Positions 9,238-20,321 of a DNA stretch of 64,000 nt are shown here, one piece after another. Position 1 is the first letter of the stretch, and each line of letters starts with the position of its first letter. The stretch is from Methylotenera sp. GTDB lineage: Bacteria; Pseudomonadota; Gammaproteobacteria; Burkholderiales; Methylophilaceae. The position numbers and the translations under genes were made by a program. The DNA lies in NCBI GenBank assembly GCA_013140755.1, contig JABFSF010000026.1, forward strand, positions 1-64,000, given 5' to 3'. The notes under the pieces are model-generated. The model made no database searches, was not told where the DNA came from, and saw nothing but the letters and a program-made list of their open reading frames with translations.

Positions 9238-11802
9238 ATGTCCAAACTACTTATTGTTGAATCACCCTCTAAAGCTAAAACGCTCAAAAAATATCTTGGT
9301 AGCGATTTTGAAGTGCTCGCATCGTTTGGTCATGTGCGCGACTTAATCCCAAAAAATGGCGCGGTAGATACTGCCAATGATTTTGCCATGAAATACGACA
9401 TCATTGAGCGCAATGCTAAACATGTAGATGCCATCGCCAAGGCAGTTAAAAGTGCTGATAGCATTTATTTGGCAACCGACCCAGACCGCGAAGGTGAGGC
9501 GATTTCATGGCATATTGCTGAGATTTTAAAAGCTAAAAATCTACTTAAAAATAAACTCATGAAGCGCGTGGTGTTTCATGAAATTACCAAAAATGCAGTG
9601 CAACACGCCATTGATGAGCCACGTGATATTTCTATGCCCATGGTCAATGCGCAACAAGCACGTCGCGCGTTAGATTACTTAGTCGGCTTTAATTTATCAC
9701 CACTATTGTGGAAAAAAATTCGGCGTGGGCTTTCAGCTGGCCGCGTGCAAAGCCCTGCATTGCGCTTAATTGTAGAGCGCGAGCTTGAGATTGAAGCATT
9801 TAAAAGCCAAGAGTATTGGTCTATCCATTTAGATGCGCTCAAACACAGCCACGGCTTTAGTGCTAAATTGGTGCAACTCAATAACCAAAAGGTAGAGCAA
9901 TTTACCGTTATTAACCACGACCAGCAATCTGACATTGTAGGCAAGTTATTGCTTGCAAGTGCTGGTAAAACCACGGTTTCTCGCGTGGAGAAAAAACAAC
10001 GTAGTCGCAGCCCTGCTGCACCCTTTACCACTTCAACGCTGCAACAAGAGGCGGTGCGTAAATTAGGCTTTACTACCAGCCGCGCCATGCGGATTGCGCA
10101 ACAATTATACGAAGGTGTTGATGTTGGTGGTGGGACAGTAGGCTTAATTACTTATATGCGTACTGACTCTTTTAGCTTAGCGGCCGAGGCAATTGGGCAA
10201 ATACGCGATTATGTGAAAAAGAATTTTGACGCAGACTATTTGCCAAAAACCGCCAATGTATATAAAACCAAATCAAAAAGCGCACAAGAAGCCCATGAGG
10301 CTATTCGCCCTACCGATATTTCACGTACGCCAACCAGTGTGCGCCAGTACTTAACAGACGAGCAATTTAAACTCTATGAAATGATTTGGAAGCGTGCTGT
10401 GGCCTGCCAAATGTCACCTGCTAAATTTGACGCCGTCAGTGTAGATTTAAGCGTAGGCAGTGACGCCAATTTGTTCCGCGCCACAGGGCAAACCATGGTG
10501 TTTGCGGGCTTTATTGCGGTGTATATGGAAGGCACTGATGATGAGGAAGAAGAAACTGAGGCCAAACTACCTCATTTAGAAACAGGCGAAGTGCTGACGG
10601 TAGAAAAAATTTATGGTGACCAACACTTTACCGAGCCGCCACCGCGCTACGGTGAAGCCAGTTTAGTTAAAATTTTAGAAGAATATGGCATTGGTCGCCC
10701 ATCTACTTACGCTAGCATTATCAGCACGCTACAAGACCGTGAATACGTGGTGCTAGACAAAAAACGCTTCACGCCCACCGATGTAGGCCGTGTGGTGAAC
10801 AAGTTTTTAACCGAGCACTTCACTAAGTATGTAGATTACGACTTTACCGCCAACCTTGAAAACGAGCTAGATGAAATTGCTGAAGGCACACGCGAGTGGA
10901 TACCCGTGATGGATGAGTTTTGGCAAGGCTTTAACCAGCAGCTCACCAGCAAGGCTGATGTTGACCGCCCTGGCAATGAACTAATAGGTGAAGCTTGCCC
11001 AAAATGCGGCAAACCTTTGCAAAAACAATTGAGCCGTTACGGCAGCTTTATTGGCTGCACAGGCTATAACGACACGCCAAAATGTGACTACAAACGCAGC
11101 CTAGATGGCGCATCCCAAGTGAGTAGCGATCCGATTATCATTGGTACAGATACCGAATCAGGTAAAGAAATACTGCTCATGAATGGTCCGTACGGCCCGT
11201 ATTTACAGCTAGGTGTGGCGGTAGAAGGTGAAAAGAAAAAACCAAAACGCGTTAGCGTGCCTAAAGAAATTCCGCTCAGTGACATGAGCTTAGAAACCGC
11301 GCAAATGGTGCTATCACTACCGCGTGATTTAGGTTTGCATCCAGAAACAGGTAAAAAAATTGTCGCCAATATTGGCCGTTTTGGCCCATACATTAACCAT
11401 GATGCTAAGTTTAAATCTATCCCCAAAACACAAAGTGTGTTTGAAATAGATTTAGCAGATGCCGTAGCACTATTAGCGGCAGCACACACAGGCCCCGCAC
11501 CATTAGCAACGCTAGGCAACCACCCAACAGAAGATGGCCAAATTGAAGTGTTTGCAGGCCGCTATGGCCCTTATGTACAACACGGTAAAATCCGCGCCAC
11601 CTTGCCAAAAAGCATAGAACCAGAAGCCTTAACGCTGGAAGAAGCACTTACTTTATTAGCCGAAAAAGTAGCAAAAGAGGCACCTGCTAAAAAAACCACC
11701 ACAAAAAAAGTAGCCCCCACAAAAACCACAGCAAAAAAAGCTGCGCCAAAAAAAGCCGTTACTAAATCAGCGGCTAAAAAATCAAGCGTAAAGGCAAAGT
11801 AG
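9238..11802 (+). CDS. topA: DNA topoisomerase I
   Basis: An 854-residue type IA topoisomerase that relaxes negative supercoils. The Toprim domain starts at once (ESPSKAKTLKKYLG; ATDPDREGEAISWH). The catalytic tyrosine is Tyr306 in LITYMRTDS. A four-cysteine zinc ribbon (CPKCG, later C-x10-C) lies near residues 587-616, followed by two TopA C-terminal repeats (GPYGPYLQLG, GRFGPYI, GRYGPYVQHG). The last 40 residues are a lysine/alanine-rich basic tail, as in other betaproteobacterial TopA. The gene is complete. Accessory genes begin directly after it. Confidence 0.98.
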   Translation: MSKLLIVESPSKAKTLKKYLGSDFEVLASFGHVRDLIPKNGAVDTANDFAMKYDIIERNAKHVDAIAKAVKSADSIYLATDPDREGEAISWHIAEILKAKNLLKNKLMKRVVFHEITKNAVQHAIDEPRDISMPMVNAQQARRALDYLVGFNLSPLLWKKIRRGLSAGRVQSPALRLIVERELEIEAFKSQEYWSIHLDALKHSHGFSAKLVQLNNQKVEQFTVINHDQQSDIVGKLLLASAGKTTVSRVEKKQRSRSPAAPFTTSTLQQEAVRKLGFTTSRAMRIAQQLYEGVDVGGGTVGLITYMRTDSFSLAAEAIGQIRDYVKKNFDADYLPKTANVYKTKSKSAQEAHEAIRPTDISRTPTSVRQYLTDEQFKLYEMIWKRAVACQMSPAKFDAVSVDLSVGSDANLFRATGQTMVFAGFIAVYMEGTDDEEEETEAKLPHLETGEVLTVEKIYGDQHFTEPPPRYGEASLVKILEEYGIGRPSTYASIISTLQDREYVVLDKKRFTPTDVGRVVNKFLTEHFTKYVDYDFTANLENELDEIAEGTREWIPVMDEFWQGFNQQLTSKADVDRPGNELIGEACPKCGKPLQKQLSRYGSFIGCTGYNDTPKCDYKRSLDGASQVSSDPIIIGTDTESGKEILLMNGPYGPYLQLGVAVEGEKKKPKRVSVPKEIPLSDMSLETAQMVLSLPRDLGLHPETGKKIVANIGRFGPYINHDAKFKSIPKTQSVFEIDLADAVALLAAAHTGPAPLATLGNHPTEDGQIEVFAGRYGPYVQHGKIRATLPKSIEPEALTLEEALTLLAEKVAKEAPAKKTTTKKVAPTKTTAKKAAPKKAVTKSAAKKSSVKAK

Positions 11803-11825
11803 CGTAGTGCATGTTGGATAGTTAG

Positions 11826-11930
11826 TTTCTTTCTTGGTTACCGATTGCGCAAACAGCGGTGGAAGGGATAACGCTAATGACAGCAGATGGTATAGTTGCA
11901 CAGTACCAGTTAGCGGTGATTAAGGTTTAG
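11826..11930 (+). pseudogene. Remnant of a PIN-domain (VapC-type) toxin C-terminus
   Basis: About 34 codons are open between an in-frame TAG at 11823 and a TAG at 11928-11930. The reading PIAQTAVEGITLMTAD followed by QYQLAVIKV fits the last third of VapC-type PIN RNases, where the usual reading is D-R-x-L-x-A-Q-A...E-G-x-x-L-x-T-A-D and the TAD aspartate is catalytic. The N-terminal two thirds, a start codon and any antitoxin gene are missing, so this is a fossil. It sits between topA and the nucleotidyltransferase-like gene, marking the spot as a site of gene turnover. The family call rests on pattern recognition. Confidence 0.55.
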
Positions 11931-11933
11931 TTC

Positions 11934-12560
11934 ATGGTTGAAAATATCCATAATGAATTTATTAAAGTCTTGAAAAAAGATATTAGTAATCGTATAAGCC
12001 ATAACGACTTATCCAGAAAGATATTTTTATCTTATAAAACTGCCGTATTTAAGGATGACCAGGAAACTGAATACAAAATAAAGAGTTGTATTCAAGAGAG
12101 AATAAAAACGCCTTTTTCAAGCATTCAAGTTACGGGCTCATCAAAGACTGGCTTTAGCTTTTTTAACAGAACACTATTTACAATTGGAGTTTCAGATTTA
12201 GACGTATCTATAATAAACCTAGATTTGTATAACTCATATCTTGAAGCCGCACATAAAGAAACAAGAGGATTCACTGATTTAACAAAATTCCCATTATTTA
12301 ATCAAGAGCGCACAGATAAGCAATTTTTGAAAAATTTACAAAAGGGTTTTATAAATCCGTTCTATATGCCAGAGTCTCAATTAAAGAAAAATTGGTTAGG
12401 ATTTTTTAGAGAGATTTCAAATAAGTATACGAATAAATTTGGAAGTATTAATGGAGCTATATATGCTTCGGAATACTTTTTTGAACAAAAGCAAGTTGAA
12501 TGCATAGAGGAATTTGAAAGGAATACAAAAGCATATGATTCGTTATCAGGTAAGGTCTAA
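11934..12560 (+). CDS. Putative polymerase-beta-type nucleotidyltransferase-like protein
   Basis: A 208-residue cytosolic protein, not confidently recognised. Residues 67-91 carry TGSSKTGF, then SDLDV after 13 residues. This is the GS...(S)DxD signature of polymerase-beta-fold nucleotidyltransferases (as in TRF/Cid1 and CD-NTase types), with Asp88 and Asp90 as possible metal ligands. The third carboxylate is not evident and the protein is short for a CD-NTase, so activity is uncertain. The stretch is clearly AT-richer than topA and thiC around it, which suggests transfer. The end overlaps the DUF262 gene start, so the two are probably translated together. No ribosome site better than TAAGG is seen. 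Confidence 0.6.
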   Translation: MVENIHNEFIKVLKKDISNRISHNDLSRKIFLSYKTAVFKDDQETEYKIKSCIQERIKTPFSSIQVTGSSKTGFSFFNRTLFTIGVSDLDVSIINLDLYNSYLEAAHKETRGFTDLTKFPLFNQERTDKQFLKNLQKGFINPFYMPESQLKKNWLGFFREISNKYTNKFGSINGAIYASEYFFEQKQVECIEEFERNTKAYDSLSGKV

Positions 12561-13590
12561 GGAACTGATTGATTTAGTTAATGAAATTAAATCAAGAAGG
12601 TTAATAATGTCACCATATTTTCAGCGCCATTTAGTTTGGCGATTAGTTCATAAAGTGGATTTTATTAAAACCATACTTATGGGATTACCATTTCCCCAGA
12701 TTTTTATTGCAAAAGGTAGTATTGATTTGGAAAGTATGACCACTACATCTTGCATCGTAGATGGGCAACAAAGGATGTCTGCAATTGTAGATTTTGTTAG
12801 TGGTGTATTTAAAGTAGATAATAAAGCCTTTAAGGAACTTGCACTTGAAAAGCAGGAAGAGTTTTTAAAATATCAAATCCCAATTATTGATTTGGACTTG
12901 TACAACGATGCACCTGAAATTAAGGAAATATTTCAAAGGCTTAACAGAACATTTTATGCGTTAAACGCAATTGAAAAATTATCAACAGAGTATGCCTCAT
13001 CAGAATTTATGCTTTTTGCAAAACACATTACTGGAGAATTAAAGCTTCAAAATGAAGATGATGAGGATGATTCAAACCTATCACTAGACCCCACAATTCC
13101 TACGGAATTTATAGCATGGGCAAAAGATATAGATGCTCCGAACTTTAAAAAATTAATTATTGAAAGCAACGTATTCACCCCTTATGAAATAAGTAGGCAG
13201 ATACATCTTATGTATGCACTAAACCTTATAGCGACATACATAGGCGGTATTTATACTAGAAACGACCTTGTGACAACTTACCTGGATGATTTCAAAGATT
13301 CTTTGGTTGATAAGGATGCTATTTTAGATAGATTTGAAATTACATCTAAAATAATATTAGCGTTAAATCTTCCCTCGAATTCATATTGGTTTAATAAAGC
13401 TAATATGTTCACTTTATTTTCGTTTATCGCTCAAGAAACTGCATCACAACTACCTGTTGATATGAAGGAACGTTTAACATCTTTTGAAAATGAGACTCCT
13501 CTTGACTATAAAATAGCTGCTAAGGAGGGTGTTAATAATATGAAAGAGCGTAAAACTCGACAGGCCTATCTTGAGAGTTTGTTGAGGTGA
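12535..13590 (+). CDS. DUF262 (GmrSD/ParB-like) protein without a visible nuclease domain
   Basis: Numbered from the ATG at 12535, 351 residues. The DUF262 core is clear: SPYFQRHLVW (26-35), GLPFPQIFI (50-58), the hallmark DGQQR (76-80) and FQRLNRTFYALN further on. In known members (GmrSD, SspE, BrxU) DGQQR belongs to a nucleotide-binding and hydrolysing centre, usually joined to a DUF1524 HNH nuclease. Here the C-terminal part is helical and shows no HNH motif. The start overlaps the preceding gene by 26 bases. A TTG at 12514 is an alternative start; AGGA at 12519-12522 favours the ATG. The AT-rich composition matches its partner. A phage-defence or DNA-sensing role is a guess from the family. 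Confidence 0.8.
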   Translation: MIRYQVRSKELIDLVNEIKSRRLIMSPYFQRHLVWRLVHKVDFIKTILMGLPFPQIFIAKGSIDLESMTTTSCIVDGQQRMSAIVDFVSGVFKVDNKAFKELALEKQEEFLKYQIPIIDLDLYNDAPEIKEIFQRLNRTFYALNAIEKLSTEYASSEFMLFAKHITGELKLQNEDDEDDSNLSLDPTIPTEFIAWAKDIDAPNFKKLIIESNVFTPYEISRQIHLMYALNLIATYIGGIYTRNDLVTTYLDDFKDSLVDKDAILDRFEITSKIILALNLPSNSYWFNKANMFTLFSFIAQETASQLPVDMKERLTSFENETPLDYKIAAKEGVNNMKERKTRQAYLESLLR

Positions 13591-13716
13591 TTGAAAAAGT
13601 TAGTGAAGTGCTGGTCTGACGGATTATCATTTTACAAATATAAAGTTAAAGTTTTGGTTTGTAAGATTGTTGTATTCAATAATATAAATCAATCAGCTAT
13701 TAACTGAACATAAAAG

Positions 13717-13744
13717 AAAAGCCAGCTTGAGAGCTGGCTTTCTT
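13717..13744. terminator. Intrinsic hairpin between the DUF262 gene and thiC
   Basis: The inverted repeat AAAGCCAGCT-tgag-AGCTGGCTTT is flanked by an A-run on one side and TTTCTT on the other, so it can terminate both the rightward DUF262 gene and leftward thiC. The rest of the gap (13591-13788) is AT-rich with no gene that I can support. Confidence 0.85.
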
Positions 13745-13788
13745 ACTAAAAATCACTTAAACCATCCGATCAACCATGAAAAAAGTCG

Positions 13789-15802
<2,014 letters not shown>

Positions 15803-16065
15803 TGGTTGAAATATACGCTAAATTCATTATAAAACCAAGTGTTTAAGTCAAGCTTACAGTTTAGCAAGGAAATTTCGCAAGCTTTATGTATCTTTGTTTT
15901 TTGATGATAAGCGCATTTTGCAACCGCTATTTTTAAAGGCAGCGCAAATTAAGCCAAGAATAAATGGTTTAATGCATTTGCAGGTATTGGGATGGCGCAG
16001 ATAAAGGTGTAAACTGATGCCAATATCCATAACATTAGTAGTAATAATTGAAATATTTAACCTCA

Positions 16066-18090
16066 ATGAAACAAGCGCATTATTTGATATTGTTACTTTT
16101 AGGTGTTTCTCACTTTGCTAAAGCCGAAGACATTACTGCAATGTCTTTAGAGCAGTTGCTTGAGGTTGAAATTGTGAGTGCGGTCTCTAAAATGCCGCAA
16201 AAAACCTCTGAAACCCCATCTTCTGTCAGGGTGATTACCGCGCAAGATATTCGCCATTATGGTTGGCAAACGCTAGGTGAGGCACTTAACTCAATCCCAG
16301 GTATTAGCATCATCACTAATCGCTATTATGATTTTATTGGTGCACGCGGGGTGACATTGCCAGATGATTACAACACACGTTATTTAATGGTAATTGATGG
16401 CACGCCGATTAACGATGCTCTACTTGAATCTGCTTTTGTGGGCGATACTTTTCCCATTGATTTAGCCTTGATTGAGCGTATTGAATATGTGCCAGGTGCT
16501 GGCTCGGTGGCTTATGGTGCCAATGCGATGCTAGGTACAATCAATATCACTACGAAATCTGCCAAAAACAAACATTTAACCGAAGCAGAGGCTATTTTTG
16601 ATAGTTTGGGCCGCAAAACATTGCACTTAAGTACTGCACAAGCTTTTGAAAATGGCGCGGCTATTACATTATCTGCCAGTGGCTTGCACCAATCTGGGCG
16701 TGATCAAACTTATCACGATGCGATTGGCGTAAAGGCTGAACGTGATGGTCAATTCACCAAAGATGGTGTGGCGCATAATTTAGACCGTACAAAAAAAGAG
16801 CAAATATTTGCCAAGCTAGAACAAGATGCGCTAAAAGTATCGTTAGTACTAAGCCAACGTATCAATCACCCTTCTACCGCGCCGCATGGCGCTAACTTTG
16901 ATGATGCCGCAATGCGGATTAAAGATCAAAGTTTTGGCTTAACTGCCAACTACACAGCCGAGCTTGCGCAAGATTTATCGCTTTATACGAACCTGACCTA
17001 TATGGGGTATCGTAACACGACCACATCTCCTTATTTTAAACGCTCGCCGCCACAGCAACGGTATATTGGCACGCAGGACTCAGATGCTAAACGCTGGTTT
17101 GCAGAGGCGCGTTTAACCAGCAAGCAGTGGCAAAATCATCAATCGGTAATAGGGGTGGATGTCAGCCAAGAAACGCAAAATGATTTGTTAAGTGAGGATA
17201 GCCTTGGCAATGTGCAATATCACGACAATAATCCCGATGGACGCATTGGGATATATTTACAAGATCAATGGAAATTTACAGACGATTGGCAGTTGCACAC
17301 AGGCTTACGTTTCGATCACTCTGAACAATGGGGCGACCACACCAGTCCGCGTTTAGGGCTTACTTGGCAAGTCAATCATACATTGACTTTAAAAGCGATT
17401 GTTGCCAGAGCGTTTCGCAACCCAAATCCTTTAGAAGCAAGGGCAGGTAAGAATCCTGCATTGGCTAAACCTTTTGGTTTTGAAGCCTTAAGCAATATAC
17501 ACTTACAAGCAGAAAGTGTGAATACGCGTGAACTCATGGCAGAGTGGCGTCCTAACTCATCGTTTGAGCTATCTAGCGGGCTTTATTATCACCAGCTTAA
17601 GCGTTTAATTGGTGCAGCAGTGACCCCAAGTAACAATTTTCAATACCAAAATTTATACAGTCTAGCCGTAACAGGCTTAGAAACAGCCGCCCATTATCAT
17701 TTACCCTCAAATTGGAAAATTAACGCTAGCCTAGCACTAGAACATGCTAAAAGTGAAGAGGGTGGTCGTGCGCCAAATGCTGCGCGATGGATTAGCAAAC
17801 TATCTGCTGATGGTTCAATATGGAATGATCAATTGCTGGCAGCAGTTGAGTTGTATGCAAACGGACCATCCTCACAAATGTGGGAAGGCAAGCCTGTACG
17901 CAATAGTACGGTGATTTTGTCCAACTTAGTGTTTACCGCCAATAAATGGTTGCCCAACACCAGCGTTCAGTTGCGTATCAATAATCTGTTTAATCGTGAC
18001 GATGCTGTGCCTGGTACCGATGATACGCCTGTTGCAAATATGCCGTTGTATGGTCGCAATGCCTCAGTAGGTGTACGCTATGAATTTTAA
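16066..18090 (+). CDS. TonB-dependent outer-membrane receptor
   Basis: A 674-residue receptor. After a signal peptide (cleavage near AKA-ED at residues 19-21) there is a short segment MSLEQLLEVEIVSA, then a plug domain (SSVRVITAQDIRHYGWQTLGEALNSI; RIEYVPGAGSVAYGANAM) and a beta-barrel ending in an aromatic C-terminus (VRYEF). The substrate is unknown. The ATG at 16066 is preferred to an upstream TTG because the signal peptide then starts MKQ. The next gene begins within its last codons. Receptors of this type next to YfiR-like and GGDEF genes are probably sensors or share their control. The gap before it (15803-16065) shows no other gene. Confidence 0.88.
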   Translation: MKQAHYLILLLLGVSHFAKAEDITAMSLEQLLEVEIVSAVSKMPQKTSETPSSVRVITAQDIRHYGWQTLGEALNSIPGISIITNRYYDFIGARGVTLPDDYNTRYLMVIDGTPINDALLESAFVGDTFPIDLALIERIEYVPGAGSVAYGANAMLGTINITTKSAKNKHLTEAEAIFDSLGRKTLHLSTAQAFENGAAITLSASGLHQSGRDQTYHDAIGVKAERDGQFTKDGVAHNLDRTKKEQIFAKLEQDALKVSLVLSQRINHPSTAPHGANFDDAAMRIKDQSFGLTANYTAELAQDLSLYTNLTYMGYRNTTTSPYFKRSPPQQRYIGTQDSDAKRWFAEARLTSKQWQNHQSVIGVDVSQETQNDLLSEDSLGNVQYHDNNPDGRIGIYLQDQWKFTDDWQLHTGLRFDHSEQWGDHTSPRLGLTWQVNHTLTLKAIVARAFRNPNPLEARAGKNPALAKPFGFEALSNIHLQAESVNTRELMAEWRPNSSFELSSGLYYHQLKRLIGAAVTPSNNFQYQNLYSLAVTGLETAAHYHLPSNWKINASLALEHAKSEEGGRAPNAARWISKLSADGSIWNDQLLAAVELYANGPSSQMWEGKPVRNSTVILSNLVFTANKWLPNTSVQLRINNLFNRDDAVPGTDDTPVANMPLYGRNASVGVRYEF

Positions 18091-18626
18091 ACCGTACATT
18101 TTTCGCTATCTTTTAGTGGGTTATGCTGCATTGTTATGCCTGTTGATTGCGCCTCATGCGTATGCCCTTCAAGCTGAAGAAGATGCGCTTAAAGCGGCGT
18201 TTGTTTATAACTTTTCTTTATTTACAACTTAGGCCGCAACTTAATGACACCATCAATTTTTGTGTGATAGGTGAAGTTGCGCAATTAAGTGCGCTAAAAC
18301 AATATGAGGGACGAAATGTGTCCAATGCATCAGTGCGTGTAAAAAAAGTAGAAACGATAGAAGAGGCGCGTGCCTGTGAGGTTTTATTTATTCAAACTAA
18401 CAATCAAGCGCGTGCAAACGAGCTTTATCAAGCATTGGCAGGGTTTCCTGTACTCACTGTAGCAGAATATAGAGCCTTTGCTCAGCCTGCCGCCATTATT
18501 TTATTTGTGCAAACCAATAATCGTTTGGCTTTTGAAGTCAACCATACTGTGGCTGTAGAGGCGCAACTGAGTTTGAGTTATAAGTTATTAAGACTAGCGC
18601 GTAAAGTGAATATGACCGCCCCATGA
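18080..18626 (+). pseudogene. YfiR-family (DUF4154) periplasmic protein, frameshifted
   Basis: Starting at ATG 18080 (overlapping the receptor stop), the frame gives a signal peptide, then the family landmark ALKAAFVYNFSLFTT, and stops at TAG 18230-18232. The rest (from LNDTINFCVIGEVAQ to the end at 18626) is in the +1 frame. Removing one base, the A at 18231, restores TTWPQLND and with it the conserved W-P that follows the tyrosine/phenylalanine stretch in YfiR proteins, giving one 181-residue product. YfiR represses the neighbouring diguanylate cyclase YfiN in Pseudomonas. Either the gene is broken in this strain or the base is a sequencing error. Confidence 0.8.
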
Positions 18627-20242
18627 AATTTTTGACGCGAATTTTTAATCGTTTATTGGGTATAAAAACCATTCGCCAGCAATTGTTTTGGTTTATTTTT
18701 GTATTAGTTTCGCTTGCCATGGCGATGTTTTACCTTGCTAACTTAGGGCTCACAATTAGTAATGAGTTAGAAGAGGCTAAAACTGAACTGGAAGTTTTAG
18801 CGGAGATTACTAGCCATAATTTAGAGGCTCCTCTTTTATTTCAAGATTTCAAAGGGACACATGATGTGCTCTCCAGCTTGAATAAAAATCCTAGCATTAC
18901 TCAAGCACGTGTTTATAACAACAGTAATCATTTGCTCGCTTCATTGCATCATAAGACGCTAGCTTATGAGCATAATGGGATAGCTGCACTGTTGCAATTG
19001 CCACAAACTTTATCTGTGCAACAGCTGATTAAAACAGGTAATGAGGCAGTTGGTACATTACATGTTCAAGTCAATTTGAATGAAATATGGCAGGTAATTT
19101 TTCAACAGTTTTTGAACTTAGCTCTCGTTATGTTCGCCACCTTGTTATTAGGTGCTTGGATGATTCAAAGAATGTCAAACTTCATTATTGCACCGCTGAC
19201 TCAAGTGGCAGCAACCGCTAAAGAAATCCAACAAAATAGCAATTATGCACTACGCGTATCTGAAGTGCATGATAATGAAATTGGTGAAATGTCGTCCGCA
19301 CTTAATTTAATGCTCTCAGAAATTGAGTCTAAAAACCAAGCCTTACAAATTGCTGCAGTCGCTTTTGAATCGCAAGAAGGCATTTTTATTACTGATGCAA
19401 ATGCGGTTATCTTGCGCGTTAATCAAGCATTTACGCATATTACTGGCTTTAGTCCGCAAGAGGCGATAGGAAAAACACCACGTATTTTAAATTCTGGTAA
19501 GCAAGATAAACCGTTTTATAAAGACATGTGGGCGCAAATCAATAATACGGGTAAATGGCAAGGTGAAATATGGAATCGTCGCAAAGACGGTGAAATTTAT
19601 CCAGAATGGCTCACGATTACCGCAGTCACAACATCAGACAATACCGTAAGCAATTATGTAGCCACCTTAGTGGATATTACAGAACGAAAAAATGCCGAAG
19701 CAGAAATCGCCCAGCTTGCTTTTTACGACCCACTGACGCATTTACCTAACCGTCGCCTTTTTACCGATAGACTATCGCAAAGATTAGCTTCAACCCGCCG
19801 CACTAATTGCACAGGTGCTTTGCTTTTTATTGATTTAGATAACTTCAAAACACTTAACGATACATTAGGACACGATGTAGGCGACCTTTTATTAAAAAAA
19901 GTAGCCGAACGGTTGTTAAGTTGTGTACGTGAAACCGATACTGTGGCACGCTTAGGTGGCGATGAATTTGTGATATTGTTAGATCAATTAAGCAATGAAG
20001 AGAGTGAGGCAATATTGCAAGCAAACAGCATCGGCGAGAAAATTCTGCAAGAGCTTAATCGCCCTTATCAGCTTATTGAAAATCACTTAACTTACAATAC
20101 CCCAAGCATAGGGGTTTGCTTATTTTCTGGTCAGAAATTGAGCTCAGATGAGATTATGAAGCAAGCAGATATTGCTATGTATCAAGCCAAAAATGCGGGG
20201 CGCAATACCCTGCGATTTTTCCCCTCTGAAAGCCTAAACTAA
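18623..20242 (+). CDS. Membrane diguanylate cyclase (CHASE8-HAMP-PAS-GGDEF)
   Basis: A 539-residue c-di-GMP synthase. A transmembrane segment at about residues 22-42 and a second at 160-180 bracket a periplasmic CHASE8-like sensor (EITSHNLEAPLLFQD). A HAMP linker (to about 240), a PAS domain (AAVAFESQEGIFITDANAVI, about 245-365) and a GGDEF domain follow. The active-site motif GGDEF is intact, and RETD five residues before it is the inhibitory I-site. The ATG overlaps the stop of the YfiR-like gene (ATGA), so they form one operon resembling YfiR-YfiN. With YfiR broken, the cyclase may be unrestrained. Confidence 0.92.
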   Translation: MKFLTRIFNRLLGIKTIRQQLFWFIFVLVSLAMAMFYLANLGLTISNELEEAKTELEVLAEITSHNLEAPLLFQDFKGTHDVLSSLNKNPSITQARVYNNSNHLLASLHHKTLAYEHNGIAALLQLPQTLSVQQLIKTGNEAVGTLHVQVNLNEIWQVIFQQFLNLALVMFATLLLGAWMIQRMSNFIIAPLTQVAATAKEIQQNSNYALRVSEVHDNEIGEMSSALNLMLSEIESKNQALQIAAVAFESQEGIFITDANAVILRVNQAFTHITGFSPQEAIGKTPRILNSGKQDKPFYKDMWAQINNTGKWQGEIWNRRKDGEIYPEWLTITAVTTSDNTVSNYVATLVDITERKNAEAEIAQLAFYDPLTHLPNRRLFTDRLSQRLASTRRTNCTGALLFIDLDNFKTLNDTLGHDVGDLLLKKVAERLLSCVRETDTVARLGGDEFVILLDQLSNEESEAILQANSIGEKILQELNRPYQLIENHLTYNTPSIGVCLFSGQKLSSDEIMKQADIAMYQAKNAGRNTLRFFPSESLN

Positions 20243-20321
20243 CAGGTGATTGCCGTTCTTGCAACTTGTTAAGAAAAAGCGTAATTTAACGACTACAAGC
20301 TTATTTGTTTAGGAGTGTGTC

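Noticed and set aside
12535-13590. DUF262 protein as a GmrSD, SspE or BrxU restriction enzyme
   Set aside because: No DUF1524/HNH nuclease motif is visible in the C-terminal half, and no neighbouring nuclease gene or DNA phosphorothioation gene is present.
15884-16066. 60-residue leftward frame before the TonB receptor
   Set aside because: It has no ribosome site, its start lies on the receptor start, and its composition looks like random translation of an AT-rich gap.
18228-18234. CTTAGGC heptamer at the YfiR frameshift, identical to the yeast Ty1 +1 frameshift site
   Set aside because: The heptamer is not in the reading frame that the ribosome uses here (the codons are ACT TAG), and the shift would put Arg where the family has Trp. 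A simple inserted base explains the break better.
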